Source of the DNA: Halosimplex salinum
Lineage (GTDB): Archaea; Halobacteriota; Halobacteria; Halobacteriales; Haloarculaceae
Length of the DNA stretch: 64,000 nt
Assembly (NCBI RefSeq): GCF_003730195.1
Contig: NZ_QWGG01000004.1
Location: 310,001 to 374,000 of the forward strand
Direction: 5' to 3'
Part shown: piece by piece, positions 1 to 7,387 of the stretch
Layout of the letters: every line of letters begins with the position of its first letter
Position numbering within the stretch: the first letter of the stretch is position 1
Made by a program: the position numbers and the translations under genes
Notes under the pieces: generated by a model
Told to the model about the DNA's origin: nothing
Database searches by the model: none
What the model saw: only the letters and a program-made list of their open reading frames with translations

Positions 1-431
1 GCGACGCTCTGGCCCGCGTCGCCGGTCGTCGGGAGCGCGACCTTCTCGGCACCGTGGGCGCGGGCGGCCGTCACGGCGAGCGCGGCCCCACGGTCGGCAG
101 CCGTTCCGGTCGGGTTGGCGCCCTCGTCTTTGACGTAGACGGCGCGAACGCCGAGGTCGTCGGCGAACTCGGGACAGGAGATCAGGGGGGTCGTCCCCTC
201 GTCGAGCGTGACGAGCGCCTCCGTGGCGAAGGGGAGCAACTCGCCGAAGCGGGCGACGCCGTCGAAGCGTTCGTCGGCGAGGGAGTCTCGCGTCACCTCG
301 ACGGCGGAGTGGTCGTACGTCGGGACGAGCACGCCGCCGCAGTCGGGGCAGCGTCGCGGCGTCTCGGTCGGGTCGTGGGTCGCCTCGCAGTCGACGCAGG
401 CGAGGCCGTCGAGCGCGGCGGTGGTGTCCAT
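1..431 (-). CDS. Threonine-synthase-like PLP-fold protein, N-terminal part (runs off window start)
   Basis: The first 143 residues are visible and the rest lies outside the window. The N-terminus carries two CxxC-type pairs (CVDC at 12-15 and CPDC), as in threonine synthases with a zinc-ribbon start, followed by the fold-type II segment KDEGANPTG. In threonine synthase this segment continues SFKDRG, where the lysine binds PLP; here it continues TAADRG, so the lysine position is alanine. The fold is recognisable, but a normal PLP-dependent threonine synthase reaction is doubtful. It is divergent from the FAD oxidoreductase gene, with 119 bp between the starts. It could be a non-catalytic paralog; the missing C-terminal part prevents a firmer call. 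Confidence 0.75.
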   Translation of the reverse strand, partial: MDTTAALDGLACVDCEATHDPTETPRRCPDCGGVLVPTYDHSAVEVTRDSLADERFDGVARFGELLPFATEALVTLDEGTTPLISCPEFADDLGVRAVYVKDEGANPTGTAADRGAALAVTAARAHGAEKVALPTTGDAGQSV

Positions 432-550
432 ACCCGGAGCGCGGGTTGCCATCGACTAAGCACTGTTCGTTCGCGGCCGATGCGCGGGCCAAGGGCGGCC
501 GTCGCGGACCGAGACAGGGCCGTTTAGTGGGTCCGGTCCGAGGTCGAGAT

Positions 551-1813
551 ATGAGCGAGGTCGTCATCGTCGGCGGAGGACTGTCCGGTCTGGTCGCCGC
601 GCGGCGCCTGGCCGAAGACGGCGCGGACGTGACGCTGTTCGAGCGCCGCGACGAACTGGGCGGGCGGGTCCGCTCGCGCGAGGTGGACGGCTTCACCCTC
701 GACCGCGGGTTCCAGGTGCTCTTCACGGCCTACCCGGCCGTCCGCGAGGAACTCGACCTCGACGCGCTGGACCTGCGAGGCTTCGCCCCCGGCGCGACCA
801 TCGCCCGCCCGGACCACCGCTCGGTGCTCGCCGACCCGCTCCGGGCCCCGTTCGCGGCCATCCAGTCGGCGCTGAACCCGGACGTGACCGTCCTGGACAA
901 GGTCCGCATCCTGCAGTTGCGCCGCCAGCTCGGGAACGCGGACCCCGAGACGCTCCTCGACGGTCCCGCCGAGAGCATCCGCGAGTACCTCGACCGCAAG
1001 GGGTTCTCCGAGCGCTTCGTCGAGAACTTCGCCGCCCCGTTCTACGGCGGCATCACGCTCGACCGCTCGCTGTCGACCGACGCCGGCGTCTTCCGCTACA
1101 CGTTCTCGATGCTCTCGCGCGGCGAGACCGCCGTCCCCGCCCGGGGGATGGGCGCAATCCCCGCACAACTCGCTACCCGCGCCCGCAAGGCTGGCGTGAC
1201 CATCGAGACCGAGCGGGCGGTTTCGGCCGTCGACGGCGAGGAGGGGGCTGCGACGGTCGAGACCGGCGGCGAGACCGTCGACGCGGACGCGGTCGTCGTC
1301 GCGACCGACCCGAAGCGCGCGAGCGAGTTGACCGGCGTCGACGCGATTCCCACGGACGCGCGGAGCTGTGTCACTCAGTACTTCTCGATGCGGGAGCACC
1401 GCTCGCTCGACACCGGGCACCGGCTCCTCCTCAACGCGGTCGATAGCTGTCCGAACACCGTCGCGCCGCTCTCGACCGTCGCCCCGGAGTACGCCCCCGA
1501 CGGCCACGCCCTCCTCTCGGCGACGACGCTCGGCGTCCCCGACCGGAGCGACGAGGAACTCGCGACCGCCGTCAAAGACGCGCTCGTCACGTGGTACCCC
1601 GAACACCGCTTCGACGACCTCGAACTCGTCGCCACGGACCGGATCGAGTTCGCCCAGTTCGACCAGCCGCCCGGGTTTAGGGACGACCTCCCCGCCGTCG
1701 ATGCGCCCGAGGGCTCCGTCTACCTCGCCGGCGACTACACCCAGTGGTCCTCGATTCAGGGCGCGCTGGAGAGCGGACGGGTCGCTGCCGAAGCGGTCAG
1801 AGACGACGTTTGA
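551..1813 (+). CDS. FAD-dependent amine oxidase / phytoene-desaturase-like oxidoreductase
   Basis: 420 residues. The N-terminus has the Rossmann dinucleotide motif VVIVGGGLSGL (about residues 4-14), followed by an acidic strand end (FERR) and the GGRV motif typical of the flavin amine oxidase / protoporphyrinogen oxidase / carotenoid desaturase superfamily. The C-terminus has the second FAD motif, VYLAGDYTQWSSIQGALESG. I chose ATG 551 because the Rossmann motif follows directly; the in-frame extension upstream is Arg-rich and unlike the rest. The substrate cannot be read from the sequence. A role in carotenoid or isoprenoid oxidation is possible, given the lycopene-cyclase and UbiA genes about 10 kb away, but they are not adjacent. 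Confidence 0.88.
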   Translation: MSEVVIVGGGLSGLVAARRLAEDGADVTLFERRDELGGRVRSREVDGFTLDRGFQVLFTAYPAVREELDLDALDLRGFAPGATIARPDHRSVLADPLRAPFAAIQSALNPDVTVLDKVRILQLRRQLGNADPETLLDGPAESIREYLDRKGFSERFVENFAAPFYGGITLDRSLSTDAGVFRYTFSMLSRGETAVPARGMGAIPAQLATRARKAGVTIETERAVSAVDGEEGAATVETGGETVDADAVVVATDPKRASELTGVDAIPTDARSCVTQYFSMREHRSLDTGHRLLLNAVDSCPNTVAPLSTVAPEYAPDGHALLSATTLGVPDRSDEELATAVKDALVTWYPEHRFDDLELVATDRIEFAQFDQPPGFRDDLPAVDAPEGSVYLAGDYTQWSSIQGALESGRVAAEAVRDDV

Positions 1814-2183
1814 GCGGCTGAAACCGACGGACTACCGAACTGGCGCGCGCTGTCGCGGGTCTCGTCCCGCGACAGCATCGTGCGAGGGACGAGCGAGCGA
1901 CGGCAGGAGCGAGCGAGTCGGCTGGGGAGGTGTGAGGCGCGGTGCCGTGCGGTCCTGGCGGATTGAAAGGGCGAGGCCCGGTCGCGCCGAAGGGGAGGCG
2001 CTGTGCGGGCACTATCCGAACGGAGTGGGGATATCCCGCACAGCGCCCGCGAGCGGGTCGAGGGCTTTCGTCGCTTGCTGTCAGTCGTGGTCGATGTAAC
2101 ACCTAGCGAGCGGGTCGAGAGCTTTCGACGCCAACTGTCCACTGCAGACGATCCAACTCGAACACGAACAGAAGAGACCGAAA
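1814..2183. other. Intergenic 370 bp with hairpins and a direct repeat
   Basis: No gene seen. A perfect 10-bp stem with a 6-nt loop lies at 1850-1875, just after the oxidoreductase stop, and could act as a terminator. A perfect 13-bp inverted repeat with a 25-nt spacer lies at 1997-2009 / 2035-2047. A 22-bp direct repeat with one mismatch lies at 2049-2070 and 2106-2127. The sequence around GATTGAAAGGGCGAGG (near 1961-1976) resembles, from memory, noncoding boxes that recur in haloarchaeal genomes. A low-confidence non-coding RNA is possible. Confidence 0.6.
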
Positions 2184-2885
2184 CTACAGCATCCGAGAGA
2201 ACTGGCCGAGCGGGGGGAAGGTTAGCGTCTCTTCGCTCTCTTCATCGTACACTACGGGGCGAAACTGCGAGACACGGGTCACCAGCGGCGACAACTCCGG
2301 CCGCGACCCACCGAGTCGACCGTTCACCGACAGCCCCTCGACGAGGCGGTTGAACGGCGGCAAGACGAACACGTCCGACCGGCGATACGCGCCGCCGCCG
2401 ACGAGGAAACAGGGGCGCTTCTGGCCCTCGATCTCGATGGCCGGGTGGTCGTGGCCGACGATGTAACTGTCGGCCGTCCGTTCGGGCTCCTCGTGGCCGT
2501 GGGTCACCACGACCGTCTCCGTCCCCTCGGTCTCCAACACGTACTCGGCGTGCAGGTCGCCCGCGTAGGCCGAGTCGAGCATCGTGTCGTGATTCCCCTC
2601 GACGACGACGAGGCGGGCGCCCGCGTCGCGGACCGCTTCCGAGACCAGCGAGAGCGCGTCCTCGGCCGAATCCGGGACGTAATCGAACGAGTGGAAGACG
2701 TCGCCGGCCAGCACGACCTCCTCGGGTTCGAAGTGTTCCAGTAACGAGGTCAGGCGCTCCGCGCAGTCCTCGCCGGCGCCGATGGGGAACTCGACGGACG
2801 AGGCCGCCCCCTTCCCGAAGTGCAGGTCCGCGAGGACGAGCGTGCCGTCGACGTACACCGCCCGGTCGCGGTAGTCGGGGTCCAT
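2184..2885 (-). CDS. Metallophosphoesterase (calcineurin-like)
   Basis: 233 residues. The full set of metallophosphoesterase motifs is present in order: DLHFGKG, GDVFHSFD, GNHDTML, THGHE and GHDHP. These residues ligate two metal ions. The arrangement fits the archaeal phosphoesterase family related to MJ0037 (TIGR00024). The start is placed at MDPDYRDRAVYVDG because family members begin just before the first strand; the upstream extension is Ser/Arg-rich. It converges on the FAD oxidoreductase across the hairpin-rich gap. The substrate is not predictable. Confidence 0.88.
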   Translation of the reverse strand: MDPDYRDRAVYVDGTLVLADLHFGKGAASSVEFPIGAGEDCAERLTSLLEHFEPEEVVLAGDVFHSFDYVPDSAEDALSLVSEAVRDAGARLVVVEGNHDTMLDSAYAGDLHAEYVLETEGTETVVVTHGHEEPERTADSYIVGHDHPAIEIEGQKRPCFLVGGGAYRRSDVFVLPPFNRLVEGLSVNGRLGGSRPELSPLVTRVSQFRPVVYDEESEETLTFPPLGQFSRML

Positions 2886-2949
2886 CGCTGTCCACTCTGC
2901 GCCCGGCGGGCAAATGCCTGACGCACCCGCCGGCCCGCATCTGGATTCG

Positions 2950-3570
2950 CTACTCGTCGCCCCCGTCGCCCGTCGCCTCGCGGTACTCATCGGCGGTGAC
3001 GGTGAAGCGGTGGACGTCGACCACGGAGCCGTCCATGTTCACCTCGAAGTTCCGCAGGAGCCCCTCGCGGTGGCCGCCGTGGGCCTCGATATACCGCGAG
3101 ACGGCTTTGCGGGACTTCTCGTTGCCCTCGTGGACGGTCACGACGACGGCGTCGAGGTCGAGGCGGTCGAAGGCGACCGGCATGAACGCCGCCGCGCGCT
3201 CGCCGGAGTAGCCCCGTCCCCAGAACGGTTTGCGGAGCCACGCGCCGAAGGTCGCCCTTCTGGCGTCCCAGTCGACGGTGATCCCGGTGAAGCCGGCGAA
3301 CTCGCCCGCGCCGTCCTCTCCGGGTTTCGGCCGGATCGCGTACGTCGCACCCTCGCCGCTCTCGCGTTGTTCGGTGATCAGTTCGAGGAACTCCTCGGTC
3401 TCCTTCGGCGTCTCGTGGGGTTCCCACGTGACGTACTCCGTGATATCGTCGATGTGGGGCGCGCCCTCGCGGACGTGTTCGTACTGGTCGAGCGGGTCGA
3501 GCGTCTCCGTCGTCGCCGGTTCCAGCACCAGGCGCTCGGTCTCGATGCGTTCGGGGAAGAGGTCGGACAT
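2950..3570 (-). CDS. GNAT N-acetyltransferase, RimJ/RimL type
   Basis: 206 residues. It opens with ERIETERLVLEP, the hallmark start of RimJ/RimL-like acetyltransferases. The mid-region IRPKPGEDGAGEFAGFTGI and WLRKPFWGRGYSGERAAAF contains the acetyl-CoA pyrophosphate-binding loop (RGYSGE in place of the common RGxGxE/A). The fold continues to VVTVHEGNEKSRKAVSRYIE, the usual NxxSxxxxek element. Such enzymes acetylate protein N-termini or small amines; the substrate here is unknown. ATG 3570 lies directly before the conserved core. It is transcribed in the same direction as the phosphoesterase, 64 bp upstream of that gene's start. Confidence 0.87.
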   Translation of the reverse strand: MSDLFPERIETERLVLEPATTETLDPLDQYEHVREGAPHIDDITEYVTWEPHETPKETEEFLELITEQRESGEGATYAIRPKPGEDGAGEFAGFTGITVDWDARRATFGAWLRKPFWGRGYSGERAAAFMPVAFDRLDLDAVVVTVHEGNEKSRKAVSRYIEAHGGHREGLLRNFEVNMDGSVVDVHRFTVTADEYREATGDGGDE

Positions 3571-3685
3571 ACGTCTACGGGTGCGGGCCAGCGGAAAAGC
3601 GCTTTCCCGCCCGTGGGAGGGCGTGGCGCGACTCGACGCGACCGGTCCGGGGAGACTTATCCCCGTGGGGCTTCGACGGGCGAGT

Positions 3686-3835
3686 ATGACGGATCTCGAC
3701 GACGCGGTCGAGGAGTTTCTCGACAGGACCGACACGACGCTCGGGGAGTACGACCAGGGCTACGCCGACGCCGACGCGACGCTGACGGTGTTGCGAGACC
3801 ACATCTCCGACCTGCGCGAGGCGGCGGAAGAGTGA
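3686..3835 (+). CDS. Small acidic helical protein (49 aa)
   Basis: A 49-residue, very acidic protein starting MTDLDDAVEEFLDRTD and ending RDHISDLREAAEE. The pattern suggests one or two amphipathic helices, perhaps a short coiled coil. Codon use and acidity match genuine haloarchaeal proteins, and the start sits just after a GC-poor promoter-like stretch (CTTATCC, about 3657). It is divergent from the GNAT gene, with 115 bp between starts. No function is recognised. Confidence 0.65.
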   Translation: MTDLDDAVEEFLDRTDTTLGEYDQGYADADATLTVLRDHISDLREAAEE

Positions 3836-3891
3836 ATCGCGACCGCTGAACCGGCGAAAGGACGATACTGTAGCCACGCGAACCTGTCGGT

Positions 3892-5055
3892 ATGGCAGAC
3901 GTAGTGATAGTCGACGGTGCGCGGACCGCTCACGGCGCGATGCTGGGCTCGCTCTCGGACGTGCGCGCGCCGGACCTGGGCGCGACTGTGCTCGAAGACC
4001 TCGTCGACCGCTCGGGCGTGGCGCCCGACGACCTCGACTGGGTGGGACTCGGGAACGCCGTCCAGGCCGGCGTCGGACAGGTCCCCGCACGACAGGCGGT
4101 CGTCCGTGCCGGTCTCCCCGACGACACGGCGGCGACGACGGTCAACGAAGCCTCCGGGTCGGGACTCCGCGCGATCATGCTCGCCGCGGACCGCATCGAC
4201 GCGGGCCGGGCCGACATCGCCGTCGCGGGCGGCATGGAGTCGATGTCGAACGCCCCGTATCTCGTCCGCGAGATGCGCGAGGGGCGGCCCCACGGGAACA
4301 CCGAGATGGTGGACGCGATGGTGTTCGACGCGCTGTGGGACGTGGGCTACGACGCTCACATGGGCGGGCTCACCGAGGACCTGGTCGAGGAACACGATAT
4401 CTCCCGGGAGGCACAGGACCGGTACGCGCTTCGGAGCAATCGCCGCGCCGCCGAGTCGATCGAGGAGGGTCGCTTCGACGAGGAACTGGTCCCCGTCGAG
4501 GTGGGCGACCACCTCGTCACGGAGGACGAGGGGCCGCGCGGTGACACGTCCCTCGACAGGCTCGCCCAGCTCCCGACGGCGTTCCGCGAGGACGGGACGA
4601 TCACGCCCGGCAACGCGTCGAAACTCGCGGACGGCGCGGGCGGCGTCCTGCTCGCGAGCGCCGAGACGGCCCGCGAACACGGGCTCGGGCCGATGGTCCA
4701 CGTCGAGGACTACGCCGTCGCCTACCGGGACCCCGCGGAGTTCTCGCAGGCCGTCGGCGACGCGATCGAGCGACTCCTTGACCGGAACGACCTGGCGGTC
4801 GACGACGTGGACCACTACGAGGTGAACGAGGCGTTCGCCGCCCAGACGGTGTACGTCCGCGACCGACTCGAGATCCCCGAGGAGCGGTTGAACCCCCTCG
4901 GCGGCGCGGTGGCGCTGGGCCATCCCATCGGCGCCAGTGGCGGGATTTTATCGACGACACTCGCTCACGCGATGGTCCGGGAGGACCACGACTACGGGGT
5001 GGTGGGGATGAGCGTCGGCGGTGGCGGGGCGGTGATGGTGTTGCTGTCGCGGTAG
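3892..5055 (+). CDS. Thiolase-superfamily protein with Ser at both catalytic Cys positions
   Basis: 387 residues, the normal length of a biosynthetic or degradative thiolase. Conserved are the NEAFAAQ motif and GGAVALGHPIGASGG with His344. At the first nucleophile, where thiolases read NxxCxSG, this protein has NEASGSG (Ser88). At the second cysteine, where they read CxGGGxG, it has SVGGGG (Ser374). From published work, as I recall, haloarchaeal beta-ketothiolases of the PHBV pathway use a Ser-His-His set and need a second small subunit. No such subunit gene is adjacent here. The last 15 codons are the first unit of a tandem repeat that continues beyond the stop. Likely an acyl-CoA C-acyltransferase or a relative with altered chemistry. 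Confidence 0.85.
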   Translation: MADVVIVDGARTAHGAMLGSLSDVRAPDLGATVLEDLVDRSGVAPDDLDWVGLGNAVQAGVGQVPARQAVVRAGLPDDTAATTVNEASGSGLRAIMLAADRIDAGRADIAVAGGMESMSNAPYLVREMREGRPHGNTEMVDAMVFDALWDVGYDAHMGGLTEDLVEEHDISREAQDRYALRSNRRAAESIEEGRFDEELVPVEVGDHLVTEDEGPRGDTSLDRLAQLPTAFREDGTITPGNASKLADGAGGVLLASAETAREHGLGPMVHVEDYAVAYRDPAEFSQAVGDAIERLLDRNDLAVDDVDHYEVNEAFAAQTVYVRDRLEIPEERLNPLGGAVALGHPIGASGGILSTTLAHAMVREDHDYGVVGMSVGGGGAVMVLLSR

Positions 5056-5281
5056 GCGGTGTTGCGGTAGATGCACCCACCAGCGCCGTCGCGAGTGAGC
5101 GTCGGCGGTGGCGGGGCGGTGATGGTGTTGCTGTCGCGGTAAGGGCGGGGCCGTGGTGGAACCCGCCAGCGCCGTCGCGAGTGAGCGTCGGCGCTGGCGG
5201 GGCGGTGATGGTGTTGCTGTCGCGGTAGGCGGTGTTGCGGTAGATGGACCCGCCAGCGCCGTCGCGAGTGAGCGTCGGCGG
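5011..5281. repeat. Tandem repeat, three ~87-bp units plus a partial fourth
   Basis: Units begin at 5011, 5098, 5184 and 5271 (spacings 87, 86 and 87 bp), each starting AGCGTCGGCGGTGGCGGGGC or a close variant and ending GCCGTCGCGAGTG. The first unit starts inside the thiolase gene and supplies its stop codon; the rest are noncoding. The same unit, reverse-complemented and 84 bp long, occurs in tandem at 27370-27545. Apart from the repeat and the promoter that follows, nothing else is seen between the thiolase stop and 5290. Confidence 0.92.
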
Positions 5282-5293
5282 TCCACCCCCGGC

Positions 5294-5325
5294 GAAATAT
5301 TATTAGGTCAACAGGATAGTGTTGA
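5294..5325 (+). promoter_or_regulatory. TATA box plus inverted repeat before a small membrane-protein gene
   Basis: GAAATATTATTAGG at 5294-5307 is an archaeal TATA-like element. It is followed at once by TCAACA-N6-TGTTGA (5308-5313 / 5320-5325), an operator-like palindrome ending four bases before the ATG at 5329. The identical 14-mer stands before the winged-helix gene at 20424-20437, also followed by an inverted repeat. Confidence 0.6.
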
Positions 5326-5328
5326 TCC

Positions 5329-5466
5329 ATGGATATCGGATCGCACGGTCCCCTCTCCTCGTCCCGCCCGCCGGACGGATCGGACTCCTCGCCGAGTGGA
5401 CTCTTCCTGATACTGATGCTGGTAGTGATGATCGGGTTCGTCGCCGGGCTGTTCTGGCTCCTCTGA
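5329..5466 (+). CDS. Single-pass membrane microprotein (45 aa)
   Basis: 45 residues: a Ser/Pro/Gly-rich N-terminal half (to about residue 23), then one strongly hydrophobic segment, LFLILMLVVMIGFVAGLFWLL, that runs to the C-terminus. It has a promoter-like element at the expected distance and looks leaderless. A second microprotein of the same design follows the SDR gene at 6303. Function unknown; the soluble N-terminus may face the cytoplasm. Confidence 0.7.
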   Translation: MDIGSHGPLSSSRPPDGSDSSPSGLFLILMLVVMIGFVAGLFWLL

Positions 5467-5520
5467 GCGGACCGGCCCGGTCGCCCGAGCCACTTAGTCG
5501 CTGGCGCCCGAGATCCGAGT

Positions 5521-6228
5521 ATGACACGAACAGCGGTGATAGCCGGCGTCGGTCCCGGACTCGGTGAATCGCTCGCTCGCAAGTTCGCGGGCGAGGGCTG
5601 TCAGGTCGCGCTCCTCGCGCGGTCGGCGGAGTACCTTCGAGACCTCGCCGACGACCTGCCGGAATCGGGCGAGGGACTCGCTGTCCCGACCGACCTCGAA
5701 CGCCCCGGGGAGATCAGGGAGGCGTTCGAGACGATCCGCGAGGAATTCGGCCCCGTGGACGTGCTCGTCAATCACGCGAGCGCGGGGTCGTGGAACGGGC
5801 TCCTCGACGCGTCGGTCGAGGACGTCGACCGCGCGTGGGCCGTCAACGGCCGCGGCGCGTTCGTCTGTTCACAGGAGGCGGCGGGGGACATGGTCGCGGG
5901 GGACGGCGGGACGATCGTCTTCACCGGCGCCACGTCTGCGCTCCGTGGGCGGGACGGTGCCATCGGGTTCTCGGCGGCGAAGTTCGCCGCTCGCGGCATG
6001 GCCGAGAGCATGGCGCGGGAACTCGGCCCCGAAGGCGTCCACGTCGCTCACGTCGTGATCGACGGGCAGATACTCACACCCGGTGCTGCCGAGGCGAACC
6101 CCGACCGCGACGAGGAGAGCTTCCTCGACCCCGACGAGATCGCCGAGAGCTACTGGCACCTCGTCGAACAGGACCGATCGGCGTGGACGCTCGAACTCGA
6201 CTTGCGCCCGCACGTCGAGGAGTTCTGA
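5521..6228 (+). CDS. Short-chain dehydrogenase/reductase family protein lacking the catalytic Tyr
   Basis: 235 residues with a Rossmann start, VIAGVGPGLGESLARKF, the SDR NAD(P)-binding glycine motif. VLVNHAS corresponds to the NNAG strand-4 motif. The active-site region reads GFSAAKFAARG, so the YxxxK motif is FxxxK (Phe150, Lys154). The tail MARELGPEGVHVAHVVIDG is typical of a known SDR subgroup in which, from memory, Tyr is also absent. It may bind NAD(P) without classical oxidoreductase chemistry. It lies between two single-pass microprotein genes, all on the same strand. Confidence 0.85.
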   Translation: MTRTAVIAGVGPGLGESLARKFAGEGCQVALLARSAEYLRDLADDLPESGEGLAVPTDLERPGEIREAFETIREEFGPVDVLVNHASAGSWNGLLDASVEDVDRAWAVNGRGAFVCSQEAAGDMVAGDGGTIVFTGATSALRGRDGAIGFSAAKFAARGMAESMARELGPEGVHVAHVVIDGQILTPGAAEANPDRDEESFLDPDEIAESYWHLVEQDRSAWTLELDLRPHVEEF

Positions 6229-6302
6229 CTGCTATCGGCACGTCCTCGGGCGTTCGCGGGCCTGGAGGAAACAGGTAACTGTCGCTGGCGCCACGTGTCT
6301 GT

Positions 6303-6443
6303 ATGGATGGTATCGGTGGTGGCGACGATTCGCGGCAGCAATCCACGCCCATGGGGCCGGAACTGATGGTGAGCGGTCGGGTACTGCTACTGACGGCCGC
6401 GCTGTTCCTGGCGGTGTTCGTCGCCTGGCTCGTACTGATCTGA
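6303..6443 (+). CDS. Single-pass membrane microprotein (46 aa)
   Basis: 46 residues, with a polar N-terminus MDGIGGGDDSRQQSTPMGPE and a terminal hydrophobic helix of about 20 residues ending AWLVLI. It has the same plan as the 45-aa protein at 5329 and lies 74 bp after the SDR stop, so it may share that transcript. No function is recognised. Confidence 0.65.
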   Translation: MDGIGGGDDSRQQSTPMGPELMVSGRVLLLTAALFLAVFVAWLVLI

Positions 6444-6503
6444 ACAGAGCGACCCGAGTACCGACAGCCGGTCAGTCTCGCCCCGGTGCGGACCGGCGGT
6501 CGC

Positions 6504-7154
6504 TCACTCCTCCCCGCTGTCGTGTTCCATGCCCCCCATCAGAGCGACGACGTTCTCCTCCTCGCCGTCGAGCTGTTGCGGGTAGATCGCGACCGTCACG
6601 ACGTAGTCGCCGTCGTGTTTGAACTTCGCGGCGTGGACGTACACGTCCATCTCGCTCCCGCCGATGGTCGCCGTGCCCTCGTACTTCTCGAGCGTTCGGT
6701 CGGAGCCGAGCGCTCGGACGCTTCGCTCCTCGACGCGGTCGCCGACGGTGAGCCCCTCGTACTGGGACTGGAACTGCTGGAGCACTTCGCGCGTGGACAT
6801 GTCCGCGATGGGGTTGAACGTCCGGGTCGCCACCTCGACCTCCGGGCTGGCGAACGTGACGAACACCGCCGCTCGCTGCGAGCCCAGCGGCCCGAGGTCG
6901 ACCGCCCGCTCGTATCTCGCCTGCTGGTTGGTCACCTCGACCTGTCGAGTCTGGCCCGCGGCGCTGAAGTTCCGCGTGACGACCGACGCCTCGACGGCCT
7001 GCTCCTCGTATCCCGTGTCCGACTGCGTGCTGTCGCCGACCGTCGCCGGCGACGCGCTGAACGTCGCCGCGTCCTGTCCCGTGATGAACCCGCAACCGGC
7101 CGTCACCGTCAGGAGGACGACGGCCACCGCCGCGACTACTCGATGGGCACTCAT
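6504..7154 (-). CDS. Haloarchaeal lipoprotein, DUF6517-like
   Basis: 216 residues. The signal peptide is followed by a lipobox, LLTVTAGCGF, with the lipidated Cys at residue 21, so the protein is probably anchored outside the membrane. The exported part has no recognised enzymatic motif. A repeated theme VVTRNFSAAGQTRQVEVTNQQARYER and the overall layout match, from memory, the haloarchaeal DUF6517 family. It converges on the 46-aa microprotein gene. Confidence 0.75.
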   Translation of the reverse strand: MSAHRVVAAVAVVLLTVTAGCGFITGQDAATFSASPATVGDSTQSDTGYEEQAVEASVVTRNFSAAGQTRQVEVTNQQARYERAVDLGPLGSQRAAVFVTFASPEVEVATRTFNPIADMSTREVLQQFQSQYEGLTVGDRVEERSVRALGSDRTLEKYEGTATIGGSEMDVYVHAAKFKHDGDYVVTVAIYPQQLDGEEENVVALMGGMEHDSGEE

Positions 7155-7387
7155 TACCCGCTATTGTATCAGCATCCGGGTAAACGTGCTGGTGACCGAT
7201 ATTCGGTCAGTTTCACTGACCTGTCGCCGCTCTCGGGCGTTCGGCCGGTCGGTCGATCCGAGTGTGTAATTTAAACATCAATAACTGGGTGGGTTCGAGA
7301 CGATTCGGTCGGGGCTGGGGGATCCGGGAGGTGATCGACCGGGGCGGACCCTCAACAATTATCGGGGAGCGCGCCCCCGGTGATGGT

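Noticed and set aside
5011-5281. CRISPR or coding repeat protein
   Set aside because: Repeats are contiguous, with no spacers, and stop codons interrupt the frames after the thiolase end.
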